DNA of 64,000 nt from SZUA-100 sp965248135 (GTDB taxonomy: Bacteria > Pseudomonadota > Alphaproteobacteria > Rhizobiales > Rhizobiaceae): positions 186,001-250,000 of the forward strand of contig CBDFIN010000012.1 in the NCBI GenBank assembly GCA_965248135.1. The letters are read 5' to 3'. Position 1 is the first letter of the stretch; every line of letters starts with the position of its first letter. This document shows, in pieces, positions 34,977 to 43,117 of the stretch. The position numbers and the translations under genes are program-made. The notes under the pieces were generated by a model. It was not told the DNA's origin. It ran no database searches and saw nothing but the letters and a program-made list of their open reading frames with translations.

Positions 34977-35033
34977 ATGAACAATGGTCAGATCAACGAT
35001 TGGGAGATCAACCGCGGTTTTGAACGGGCATAA
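34977..35033 (+). pseudogene. Duplicated 3' tail of the glutamine-synthetase-like gene
   Basis: A 19-codon frame starts at ATG 34977 and reads MNNGQINDWEINRGFERA before a TAA. Its last ten codons and stop are the exact 33-base repeat, in the same reading frame as the intact gene. It is best read as the original gene end left behind after an insertion, not as a functional gene. Confidence 0.7.
35001..35033 (+). repeat. 33-bp direct repeat, right copy
   Basis: Identical over 33 bases to 34010-34042; one mismatch and two matches continue leftward (GA-C/T). It ends at TAA, after which the sequence moves quickly into the dispersed repeat at 35047. The distance between repeat copies is 991 bases. 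Confidence 0.9.
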
Positions 35034-35046
35034 GCTCCGTATTATC

Positions 35047-35189
35047 GCTGGACACCTTCAAAATGAACCGATCAGTACTCTCATCGCTCACGGCGGGCGC
35101 TGCCCGGGCTTCTGCTGGGGCGGCGCAAAGACGCCGGTCGCTGTGCGCTCCTGACGAGCCATGATCACTTTAAAGTAATCATGCTATAC
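35047..35189 (+). repeat. Dispersed intergenic repeat, copy 3
   Basis: This 143-base copy matches 20730-20872 over its full length with about ten substitutions and no gaps. The palindrome (35160-35183) has one mismatch. It lies just after the right 33-base repeat. Confidence 0.85.
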
Positions 35190-35308
35190 AAAGTTGCCGC
35201 GTGATGGCCGCCTTCGGACGCAGATGAAATAGCATCGATAGCCCATTTTCTCTATCGTTGATCAAGGGCGCGGAATTTACCGACTATCGGTCATCACGGG
35301 TGGCAGCA

Positions 35309-36541
35309 ATGAGCGAGAATAATCCAGACAACATGGTTCTCAATGATGGCTGGAGCGATCTTTCCCGTTTTCGGCCATTGCCCGACATCGACTTCGACGA
35401 ACTTCATCGCTACCGGCTGCAGCGCATTCGCCAGGCGCTTAAAAAAACCGGGGCCGCAATGTGCGTGTTGGTCAACCCGATCTCCTTGCGCTATGCGGCC
35501 GGCTATCGCACCTACGCATTGTTTCAAGCGCACATTCCAACCACCTATCTGTTTGTTCCGATCGAAGGCCCGGTGGTAATCCACGGGGTTTATGGTCCAC
35601 CGCCTAACGTCGACGAGGTGCGCCCTGCCCGGCCGATTTCGCTTTTTGATGGTGGATCGGAGCTGGCCGAATACGCCCGGCAATTCGCCGATGATGTTGT
35701 CAATTACCTTTCAGAACTGGGCACCGACAATCGCCGGGTGGCGATTGAATATGTCAATCCCAGTCTTACCCAGGCTTTGATGCAGCGCGGGCTAGAGGTG
35801 CTGGACGGGGTCAATGTTTCTGAGATGGCACGGGTGATCAAATCAAACGACGAGATCGAGTGCATGCGCTGGGCAATTGCTGTCGCCGAGCTTGGGATCG
35901 CCAAGATGAAACAGGCGCTTGGGCCGGGCGTATCAGAATTGCAATTGTGGGCATTGTTGAATTACGCCAATCTCGCCAATGACGGAGACTGGCACGATGG
36001 CCGCATGCTGGCCTCCGGACCGCGTATCAACCCATGGTGTCAAGAGGCATCGGACCGCCGCATCGAGGCCGGTGACCTGGTCGGGTTCGACACCGACATG
36101 ATTGGCCCTTACGGATATTTCGCTGATATCTCGCGGACGTTCTTTTGCGGCCCGGGCACACCAAATAAAAGGCAAAAACAGCTTTACCGGCTGGCGCTTG
36201 ATGAAATCGAACATAATCTGGCGCTGGTGCGGCCCGGCATCACCTTTAGCGAATTTCAGCAAGAGGCTTATATGCCGGCGGAAGAGTTTCATGAAAACGC
36301 CTATCCCTGCATTATCCATGGGGTCGGCATGTGCGATGAATATCCAAAAATCGCCCCGGCGTTTCGCGGCGACACGGCCTATGACGGGGTGCTGGAAACC
36401 GGCATGGTTATCTGCATCGAAAGCTATATGGGAGCGGTGGGCGAACCCTATGGGGTCAAGCTGGAACAGCAGGTACTGATTACCGATCAGGGTTATGAGA
36501 TGCTTTCCACCTACCCGCTTGAGGAAATTCTGCTCGATTGA
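35309..36541 (+). CDS. M24-family protein resembling DMSP lyase DddP
   Basis: A protein of about 410 residues with the creatinase/M24 fold. The second half closely resembles DddP: RMLASGPRINPWCQE, GFDTDMIGPYGYFADISRTFFCG (two metal aspartates), CIIHGVGMCDEYP (metal histidine and the aspartate reported as catalytic in DddP), ICIESYMGAVGEPYG (glutamate) and KLEQQVLI (glutamate). All five metal ligands are kept. DddP cleaves DMSP to dimethyl sulfide and acrylate. Start ATG 35309 has GGTGG upstream; TTG 35258 is an alternative. Other M24 hydrolases (ectoine hydrolase, Xaa-Pro peptidase) remain possible. The next genes handle acyl-CoA. Confidence 0.75.
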   Translation: MSENNPDNMVLNDGWSDLSRFRPLPDIDFDELHRYRLQRIRQALKKTGAAMCVLVNPISLRYAAGYRTYALFQAHIPTTYLFVPIEGPVVIHGVYGPPPNVDEVRPARPISLFDGGSELAEYARQFADDVVNYLSELGTDNRRVAIEYVNPSLTQALMQRGLEVLDGVNVSEMARVIKSNDEIECMRWAIAVAELGIAKMKQALGPGVSELQLWALLNYANLANDGDWHDGRMLASGPRINPWCQEASDRRIEAGDLVGFDTDMIGPYGYFADISRTFFCGPGTPNKRQKQLYRLALDEIEHNLALVRPGITFSEFQQEAYMPAEEFHENAYPCIIHGVGMCDEYPKIAPAFRGDTAYDGVLETGMVICIESYMGAVGEPYGVKLEQQVLITDQGYEMLSTYPLEEILLD

Positions 36542-36664
36542 TGCAGAAATACTAATCACAGAAAAAATTGCGCAAATTGGTCCGCCAATTGGACTTGGCA
36601 GCCTTGCCACCCTGTGCGATGACCGTTCGACAAAAGTTCGATCAATAGAAAATCGGGTTCATCA

Positions 36665-37819
36665 ATGGCTGACGATGAATTGAGCCAGATCAGACAGGCG
36701 GTGCACAAACTGTGCGCAGGCTTTGGTGAAGGCTATTGGCGCAGGCTCGATGAGAAACGTGCTTATCCCACTGAATTTGTCGCCAAGCTCACCGAGGACG
36801 GCTTTCTCGGCTGTCTCATTCCGGAGGAATATGGCGGCTCCGGTATGGGATTGCGCCAGGCCTGCTTAATCCTTGAAGAGATTTCCCACGCCGGCGGCCA
36901 CCCGGGTGCTGCCCATGCCCAGATGTATGTCATGGGTTCGCTGTTGCGCCATGGCAGTGCTGCGCAAAAAGGCCAATATCTGCCGGCCATCGCCAGTGGT
37001 GCATTGCGCTTGCAAAGCTTCGCCGTCACCGAACCGACCACCGGCACCGACACCACGGCGCTTAAAACCACGGCAAGACGCGAGGGTGACCGATACATCG
37101 TCAATGGCCAGAAGGTGTGGATAAGCCGGGTCGAACATTCCGATTTGATGCTCCTGTTGGCCCGCACCAAGCCGATTGAACAGCGCAGCCGCAAGAGCGA
37201 CGGTCTATCGGCCTTTATCGTCGATCTGCGCCAGGCGGTCGGCAACGGCCTTACGGTCAAACCCATTGACGCGATGATCAATCATCATGCCTGCGAACTT
37301 TTCTTCGACGATCTGGCTGTTCCTGCGGAAAATCTGGTTGGTCGCGAGCACGAGGGTTTTAAGGTCGTACTTGATTCGATGAATGCAGAGCGCATTCTCA
37401 TCGCTGCCGAGTGCATTGGCGATGCGCGTTATTTTATCGACAAGGCGGCCAATTATGCGAGCGAACGGGTGGTTTTTAACCGGCCAATTGGCAAAAACCA
37501 GGGCATCGCTTTTCCCATTGCCCAAAGCTATGCGCAAACCGAGGCGGCCGCTTTGATGGTCGACCGGGCAGCCGACTTGTACGATAGTGGAGAGCCATGC
37601 GGACCGGAAGCCAATATGGCCAAAATGTTGGCTGCTGACGCCTCAAGGGCGGCGGGCGATATGTGCATGCAGACCTATGGTGGATTTGGGCTTTCCAAAG
37701 AATACAATATCGAGCGGAAATTCCGTGAAACCCGGCTCTATCAGGTAGCGCCGATATCCACCAATCTCATTTTATCTTACCTGGCCGAGCACGTGCTCGA
37801 TCTGCCGCGGAGTTTTTAA
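36665..37819 (+). CDS. Acyl-CoA dehydrogenase family protein
   Basis: A 384-residue flavoprotein of the acyl-CoA dehydrogenase family. The flavin segment LQSFAVTEPTTGTDTTALKTTA, the motif GQKVWISRVEHSDLMLLLAR, and MQTYGGFGLSKEYNIERKFRETRLYQV are present. The position where many family members have the catalytic glutamate (YEGTSQI) reads QVAPISTNL, so the base, if any, lies elsewhere. It starts 123 bases after the DddP-like stop and its own stop overlaps the CoA-transferase start (TAATG). Confidence 0.88.
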   Translation: MADDELSQIRQAVHKLCAGFGEGYWRRLDEKRAYPTEFVAKLTEDGFLGCLIPEEYGGSGMGLRQACLILEEISHAGGHPGAAHAQMYVMGSLLRHGSAAQKGQYLPAIASGALRLQSFAVTEPTTGTDTTALKTTARREGDRYIVNGQKVWISRVEHSDLMLLLARTKPIEQRSRKSDGLSAFIVDLRQAVGNGLTVKPIDAMINHHACELFFDDLAVPAENLVGREHEGFKVVLDSMNAERILIAAECIGDARYFIDKAANYASERVVFNRPIGKNQGIAFPIAQSYAQTEAAALMVDRAADLYDSGEPCGPEANMAKMLAADASRAAGDMCMQTYGGFGLSKEYNIERKFRETRLYQVAPISTNLILSYLAEHVLDLPRSF

Positions 37820-38946
37820 TGAAACCACTTGCAGGCATATTGGTGGTGGCCATCGAACAGGCGGTGGCAGCGCCGCTTTGTACCGCCAGACTGGCGGACG
37901 CGGGCGCACGAATAATCAAGATAGAACGCCCCGGCGGAGATTTCGCCCGGCTTTATGATACGGCCGCCAAGGGCGAGAGTTCCTATTTCACCTGGCTCAA
38001 TCATGGCAAGCAGTCACTGGTACTTGATTTCAAACAGCCGGATGACGCAGCCCTTCTGCGTAAATTAGTCACCAAGGCCGATGTGCTGGTGCAAAACCTT
38101 GCACCCGGCGCACTGGAACGGGCAGGCTTCGGAATTGAACAGCTGCGCACACGCCATCCCAGCCTCATCACCTGCACTATATCCGGTTATGGCGATGCGT
38201 CACCCATGCAGAACCGCAAAGCCTACGATCTGCTGGTACAGGCCGAATCCGGCCTGGTGGAAATTTCAGGCGGGCCAGGTGAACCCGGTCGCATCGGCAT
38301 TTCCTTGTGCGATATCGGTGCCGGCATTACCGCCCATGCGGCTATTCTGGAAGCGCTGATATTGCGCCAGCGCACGTGCAAAGGCACCCGTCTTTCAATC
38401 TCTTTATTTGATGTCGCCGCCGAATGGATGAGCGTTCCCTATATTCATCAGGTTCACGGAGCGGGCGCACATGGTCGCGCCGGCCTTCACCACCCTTCGA
38501 TTGCGCCCTACGGTGCCTATGAAACCGGTGACGGCAAGAAGACCATCCTGTCGATCCAGAATGAACGGGAATGGCAGCGTTTGTGTGCTGAAGTTCTGGA
38601 CGATGCGATGATTGCCGTCGACAGCCGCTTTTCCTCTAATAACAACCGCGTTGAAAACCGCACTGCACTTGATGGAAAGATGGATAAGATCCTTCAAAAA
38701 ATCGATGCGAACGAGTTCCGCACCCGCCTGCAAAAGGCCGATATCGCCTATGCGGGAATGAACAATGTGGATGATCTTGCCCGCCATCCGGCCCTGTGCC
38801 AACGCGGTATTGTTAATGCACGGGGCATCGAAACACCCTTGCCCGCGCATCCGGTTCGCTGGCCCGAGCAGCCTGATGCCGGCCATGCCCCGGTACCGGA
38901 GTTGGGGCAACACAGCCAGGAAATTCGCCGGGAATTCGCCTCATGA
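37819..38946 (+). CDS. CaiB/BaiF family CoA-transferase
   Basis: A 375-residue class III CoA-transferase. The N-terminus (VVAIEQAVAAPLCTARLADAGARIIKIERPGGDFAR) and the active-site region with aspartate in RKAYDLLVQAESGLVEISGG are typical. The family moves CoA between acids by way of an aspartyl-CoA anhydride. Relatives include mesaconyl-CoA transferase, and DddD also has this fold. Translation is coupled on both sides (TAATG with the dehydrogenase, ATGA with the hydratase). Confidence 0.9.
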   Translation: MKPLAGILVVAIEQAVAAPLCTARLADAGARIIKIERPGGDFARLYDTAAKGESSYFTWLNHGKQSLVLDFKQPDDAALLRKLVTKADVLVQNLAPGALERAGFGIEQLRTRHPSLITCTISGYGDASPMQNRKAYDLLVQAESGLVEISGGPGEPGRIGISLCDIGAGITAHAAILEALILRQRTCKGTRLSISLFDVAAEWMSVPYIHQVHGAGAHGRAGLHHPSIAPYGAYETGDGKKTILSIQNEREWQRLCAEVLDDAMIAVDSRFSSNNNRVENRTALDGKMDKILQKIDANEFRTRLQKADIAYAGMNNVDDLARHPALCQRGIVNARGIETPLPAHPVRWPEQPDAGHAPVPELGQHSQEIRREFAS

Positions 38947-39788
38947 ACCTCGATATCAAAAATCTTAGTCGATGGATCGACAAGCATGAGACGGTTGAAG
39001 ATATCATCGATCTCGCCACCTGCCGGCGCATGGAGGCAACGCTTGATCAGCCCGCGTTGCTGAAAGACGGCGATCCCCTGCCACCGCTGTGGCATTGGTG
39101 TTTCTTCCATCAGGCTGCAAGGGCAAGCCTGCTCGGTCGTGATGGCCACCCTGAAAAGGGAAATTTCCTGCCGCCGGTTCCCCTGCCGCGACGCATGTGG
39201 GCTGGCGGGCGATTGCAGTTTGAAAACCCCTTGCCCATTGGCGCCAGCGCACAAAAAATCTCCACCATCAAGTCGGTGTCAGCCAAACAGGGCCGCGCCG
39301 GCCCGCTGTGCTTTGTCACCGTGGAGCACCGAATTACGCATCGCGGACATGTCTGCCTGATCGAGGAGCATGACATTGTTTACCGCGACGACCCCAAGCG
39401 GGATGACCCCAAGCCTTTGCCGCCACCGGCGGACCTCGATCCTGGTTACAATCGCACCATTGATCCCGACCCGGTAATGCTGTTTCGCTATTCGGCGCTG
39501 ACGTTTAACGGCCACCGCATCCACTATGACCGCGACTATTGCCGCGATGTCGAAGGCTATCCCGGCCTGGTTATCCATGGGCCGTTGACGGCGACGCTGA
39601 TGGCCGGTCTGGCGGTAGAAAATAACCCGGGTGGCCACCTGTGCGCGTTTGAATTTCGCGCCACTAGACCGCTTTTTGACACCGCGGCGTTTTCCATTGC
39701 AGGGTGGCGAAATAAACAGCACCAGGAACTTCAGGCCGTCAACCATGATGGTGGTCTGGCCATGAAGGCGAAAGCCGGTTTCGCCTGA
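38943..39788 (+). CDS. MaoC-like / mesaconyl-C4-CoA hydratase-type protein
   Basis: A 281-residue double hot-dog protein. The second half has the hydratase signature in FRYSALTFNGHRIHYDRDYCRDVEGYPGLVIHGPLTATLMAGL, with aspartate and histidine of the MaoC site. The first half (HWCFFHQAARASLLGRDGHPEKGNFLPPVPLPRRMWAGG) matches FAS1-like dehydratase halves found in mesaconyl-C4-CoA hydratases. It overlaps the CoA-transferase gene by four bases. In the operon it would hydrate the enoyl-CoA formed by its neighbours. Confidence 0.88.
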   Translation: MNLDIKNLSRWIDKHETVEDIIDLATCRRMEATLDQPALLKDGDPLPPLWHWCFFHQAARASLLGRDGHPEKGNFLPPVPLPRRMWAGGRLQFENPLPIGASAQKISTIKSVSAKQGRAGPLCFVTVEHRITHRGHVCLIEEHDIVYRDDPKRDDPKPLPPPADLDPGYNRTIDPDPVMLFRYSALTFNGHRIHYDRDYCRDVEGYPGLVIHGPLTATLMAGLAVENNPGGHLCAFEFRATRPLFDTAAFSIAGWRNKQHQELQAVNHDGGLAMKAKAGFA

Positions 39789-39851
39789 CAGCGGTCGGCA
39801 GCGCGAACGAATGGGCTTGCGGCCTGACGATATTTTCGCGATCCTGGTCAG

Positions 39852-40496
39852 ATGAGAAGCATGCACCAAACTCCAGATATATTTCCCCAACCTGACGGGC
39901 CTGATTTTTCAATCGAGCAGCATTACGCCAGCAAAGGAAAAACCGCCATCGCCGGCGTTGACGAGGCCGGGCGCGGGCCGCTTGCCGGTCCTGTTGTTGC
40001 CGCAAGTGTGGTGCTTGACCGCGAAAACATCCCGCCGGGGCTGAACGATTCCAAAAAACTGTCGGCCAAAACGCGCGAGGCATTGTTTGACCAGATCCTC
40101 CAAACCGCTGCGGTTTCCATTGCCATAGTCCCGGCCACCACCATCGACCGCATCAATATTCGCATGGCCTCGCTGCTGGCGATGCGTAATGCCGTCATCG
40201 GTCTGCCGGTAATGGCGGATATCGCCCTGGTCGATGGCCGTGACCGGCCGCCCGGGCTTGATATCGACGTAAAAACGTTGATCAAGGGCGATGGCCGTTC
40301 GCTTTCAATCGCGGCTGCTTCAATTATCGCCAAGGTGGTTCGCGACCGGCAGATGGTGCTGACGGGCACGCTCTTTCCAAAATACGGTTTTGAAAAACAC
40401 AAGGGCTATGGCACCAGGGCGCATTTTGAAGCTATCCGCCAACACGGCCCCTGCGCTTTTCACCGCATGAGTTTTTCACCAATGCGACAGGACTGA
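39852..40496 (+). CDS. rnhB: Ribonuclease HII
   Basis: A 214-residue RNase HII that removes ribonucleotides and RNA primers from DNA. The DEAG-type motif is AGVDEAGRGPLAGPVVAAS (about 35-53), the second acid lies in IALVDGRDRP, and IKGDGRSLSIAAASIIAKVVRDR and KYGFEKHKGYGT complete the family. A conserved extension of about 30 residues precedes the core. In relatives rnhB often lies near the F0 operon; here it is convergent with it, with an AT-rich patch between. Confidence 0.95.
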   Translation: MRSMHQTPDIFPQPDGPDFSIEQHYASKGKTAIAGVDEAGRGPLAGPVVAASVVLDRENIPPGLNDSKKLSAKTREALFDQILQTAAVSIAIVPATTIDRINIRMASLLAMRNAVIGLPVMADIALVDGRDRPPGLDIDVKTLIKGDGRSLSIAAASIIAKVVRDRQMVLTGTLFPKYGFEKHKGYGTRAHFEAIRQHGPCAFHRMSFSPMRQD

Positions 40497-41048
40497 ATTG
40501 ATTATCAATGCCGGTTGCGCGGCATTCATTCTAGCCCAACACCAATTGGGATGTGCACGCTGAAATGGGCAAACTGAAATAAGGCGAACCGTCAGGCGTA
40601 GCAACTATGGCGAACCGTCAGGCGTAGCAAAAACCGGGATGAAGCTCAGTAAACCGCAACTGACCTTGAGCCAGCATTGACATCGTCGCCATCGAAGGTC
40701 TGATGTACGGACAATCTACCGAATTCAATTTGGATTGTTGGTTTACCCAAAACACATTCCTCAAGGTTATTTTGATGCCAACGTCAACCGACGATGATAT
40801 CAATTTATTTCAAGCATCAATCTCCATGTATCTTTTAAAAAATTAACTATTTCGCTCTTGTTCGGCCTATTATATCCAAAGCACTCAATGAAGTTTTGTT
40901 TGAGTACAAATTATTTTTGCTCCACACATTTATCCGAACACCAGTTTTAACTTTTAGAATGCATGGAGAATACAACAATATTTTTTGAAAATGCTGGTGG
41001 TTGCAAAAAAAATGCCGATGTGTAGATTAACATAATCGAAGCCAGATA
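40497..41048. other. AT-rich intergenic patch with a 22-base tandem repeat
   Basis: This 552-base stretch between rnhB and the small exported protein has no supported gene. The right half is strongly AT-rich. A 22-base sequence occurs twice in tandem (40583-40604 and 40609-40630, four-base spacer). A leftward frame at 40618-40803 looks accidental. Confidence 0.5.
40583..40630 (+). repeat. 22-base direct repeat, two copies
   Basis: A unit starting GGCGAACCGTCAGG and ending GTAGCAA occurs at 40583-40604 and again, identical, at 40609-40630. The period is 26 bases. Two copies only, in non-coding DNA. Confidence 0.8.
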
Positions 41049-41504
41049 GTGAGAGTGCGAAAGGTCATGTCTATTGCTAACATCAAGCACCAGTCTTTTT
41101 TGCTCTTTGTCATTGTGTGTACGTTTTTCTTGCCACCGAGTTTGTCATGGGCCGATTCATACTCGGGTAAAACAAAAGTATTTTATGAAAGATCCCATGG
41201 AATCCAGGTGGAATATCATTCACCCTCAGGCAGATCATATTTGTGGTATCCAGGAAATAGAGTAATTGTGAAGGGTAGATGGCGCGTACTGGTTTTCGAG
41301 ATATGCTATAAATATGGAGCAAATACATACAACCCAGTGACCAAAGAGCGCGGTAGTTCATGGAATTGCACTTCCTTTGCCAGGCATCGGAAACATACCA
41401 AAAGCACATGTAGAGGGGATGTTTTTAAATTATCGTCTGGTCGGATTCCATATGTGCTGAAAAAACACCGCTCTGGGCTAAAAAAGTTAACCGCCAGGTG
41501 CTGA
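41049..41504 (+). CDS. Small exported protein, unknown function
   Basis: A product of about 145-151 residues with a signal peptide: a basic N-terminus, hydrophobic SFLLFVIVCTFFLPPSL, cleavage near SWA-DSYSG. The mature part is rich in basic residues, tyrosine and serine, and has four cysteines, in EICYK, WNCTS, STCRG and the final ARC, which could form two disulfides. Start is GTG 41049 or ATG 41067; neither has a decisive ribosome binding site. Its low GC content and position in a non-coding patch suggest acquisition from elsewhere. I recognise no family. Confidence 0.65.
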   Translation: MRVRKVMSIANIKHQSFLLFVIVCTFFLPPSLSWADSYSGKTKVFYERSHGIQVEYHSPSGRSYLWYPGNRVIVKGRWRVLVFEICYKYGANTYNPVTKERGSSWNCTSFARHRKHTKSTCRGDVFKLSSGRIPYVLKKHRSGLKKLTARC

Positions 41505-41729
41505 CGTTAACTGTTGTCGACTTTTTAACCGGAAGTCCGCTCCCGAGCCAGAAATAATCTTACCTTTGAGATACTTTGATAGCAACAGCACTGATTTGGT
41601 AGATATGGGCTTTTGGAATTGTTGTTTTCAGCATCCGTGAACCAAAGCCCTTTGTCTTGGCTCGCGACCGAAAGAAAACCCGCCACCCTGGACAAGCGAC
41701 AGCTTGAGCAGCAAGACATTGGAAAAACT

Positions 41730-42215
41730 TTAATTCAAACGCGATTTTACTTCCGCGACGCTCTTTTGGAAATAGTCGTCAGCCGTCTTGCCGGTGAGTT
41801 TTTGGGCAAGAATTTGTTCTGAGGCCGCGACCGCAAGATCAATCGCCGATGCCTTGACTTCCTGTAATGCCTGGCTTTCAGCCTGGGCGATTTTTTGTTC
41901 CGCCAGCGCCGTGCGTCGTTCGACAAAATCCTCGGTTTTTTGTTGCGCGTCGGCGGCCAGCGATTTCGCCTCATGTTCAGCGGCTGCAATAATCACTTCG
42001 GCTTCCTTCTCCGCCTCCTTGCGCTTGCGTTGATAGGCGGCAAGAACCTGCTGGGCCTCCTCGCGCAAACGGCGGGCCTCTGCCAGATCAGAGCTGATCT
42101 TTTCGGCCTTGTCATCCAGCCCCTTGGCCATCATGCCCGGTACCTTGAGATAGATCATCAATCCCAAGAACAGCACCAACCCGACAAGCGCAAAAAATGT
42201 GGCATCAAGATGCAT
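41730..42215 (-). CDS. atpF: ATP synthase F0 subunit b
   Basis: A 161-residue peripheral stalk subunit. One membrane helix (about 5-25, ATFFALVGLVLFLGLMIYL) is followed by a long charged coiled coil (about 35-140). The ATG has AGGAG seven bases upstream, inside the end of the b' gene, which it overlaps by 11 bases. It is the last gene of the F0 operon; the F1 genes are elsewhere. Confidence 0.94.
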   Translation of the reverse strand: MHLDATFFALVGLVLFLGLMIYLKVPGMMAKGLDDKAEKISSDLAEARRLREEAQQVLAAYQRKRKEAEKEAEVIIAAAEHEAKSLAADAQQKTEDFVERRTALAEQKIAQAESQALQEVKASAIDLAVAASEQILAQKLTGKTADDYFQKSVAEVKSRLN

Positions 42216-42777
42216 TGTCGTTCTCCTGACCGGCGGCGTTGCTGACAGCCTTGCTTACCTCAGCCTTGGAAATCCGGCCACCGAGCAGCTGTTTTACCAG
42301 TGCTGTCGTGGTGTCCTCGGCAATTGCACCAACCTCGGACAATGCGCTCGCTTTGATGGTGGCAATTTCGCTTTCGGCTTCCGCAAGCTTTGCGGCAAGC
42401 GTTGCTTCAACCCGCTTGCGTTCGCTGTCGGCTTCCTGTTTCGCCTTGTCGCGTGCCTCCTGGGCAATGGCGTGCGCCTTGCCCTTGGCCTCCGCCAATT
42501 CCTGCTCATAGGCGGCAAGCGCCACATCGGATTCCTGTTTAAGACGATTTGCCTCATCCAGATCAAGCGCGATGCGGTCGCTGCGTACTTCCAGAATATC
42601 GCGGATCCGCGGCAGCACAATCTTCGCCATCAGATAATAGAAAATGCCGAAAGTTATCGCCAGCCACAGCAATTGCGAGGCGAATGTGCTTGAATCGAAT
42701 GGTGGAAAATTGCTGCCGCCGCCATGGGCATCAGCGGTTCCAACCTCTGAATGCGTGTCTGTTGTACTAGTGGCCAT
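42205..42777 (-). CDS. atpG: ATP synthase F0 subunit b'
   Basis: A 190-residue second stalk subunit, found in alphaproteobacteria, cyanobacteria and plastids. A flexible N-terminus with histidines and glycines (about 1-30) precedes the helix LLWLAITFGIFYYLMAKIVLP (about 37-57), then a coiled coil. The ATG at 42777 has AGGAGG six bases upstream; a TTG three bases earlier is less likely. It lies between atpE and atpF as in relatives. Confidence 0.93.
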   Translation of the reverse strand: MATSTTDTHSEVGTADAHGGGSNFPPFDSSTFASQLLWLAITFGIFYYLMAKIVLPRIRDILEVRSDRIALDLDEANRLKQESDVALAAYEQELAEAKGKAHAIAQEARDKAKQEADSERKRVEATLAAKLAEAESEIATIKASALSEVGAIAEDTTTALVKQLLGGRISKAEVSKAVSNAAGQENDNAS

Positions 42778-42835
42778 CAATCCCCTCCTGAAAGGGACAA
42801 AGGGCGTCTTGCGCCCACATTACCGCCCGTTTGAA

Positions 42836-43063
42836 TTAAACGGCAAAAATGAGGAGCAGAGAAATCAGCAGCGAGAAAATACCCAACGCTTCCGTCACCG
42901 CAAAGCCAAAAATCAGGTTGGTAAACTGGCCCTGGGCGGCCGAGGGGTTGCGAAGCGCACCGGAAAGGTAGTGGCCAAACAAGGTACCAACGCCAATACC
43001 GGCGCCGCCCATGCCGATCGCCGCGATACCGGCGCCAATCAATTTTGCTGCATCTGCTTCCAT
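42836..43063 (-). CDS. atpE: ATP synthase F0 subunit c
   Basis: A 75-residue proteolipid with two helices. The first has the glycine-rich packing motif (GAGIAAIGMGGAGIGVG); the polar loop is RNPSAAQGQF; the second has the proton-carrying glutamate in FAVTEALGIFSLLISLLLIF. The glycine-rich helix and TEA context are standard for alphaproteobacterial proton-driven rings. Confidence 0.97.
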   Translation of the reverse strand: MEADAAKLIGAGIAAIGMGGAGIGVGTLFGHYLSGALRNPSAAQGQFTNLIFGFAVTEALGIFSLLISLLLIFAV

Positions 43064-43117
43064 TGTTTTATTCCTTTATTGGTTGTTCAGGGTGGTGTTC
43101 ATTTTCCCACCGATTTA

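Larger units (their letters stand above)
34853..35308. other. Right end of the inserted segment and spacer before the DddP-like gene
   Basis: The first part (to 35000) is AT-rich and holds the promoter of the leftward DUF2272-like gene. The second repeat copy lies at 35001-35033, the dispersed repeat at 35047-35189, and the promoter of the DddP-like operon should fall in 35190-35308. No further gene is supported. Confidence 0.5.

Noticed and set aside
40618..40803. Leftward 61-codon frame in the AT-rich patch
   Set aside because: Unusual composition, overlap with the tandem repeat and no start signal.
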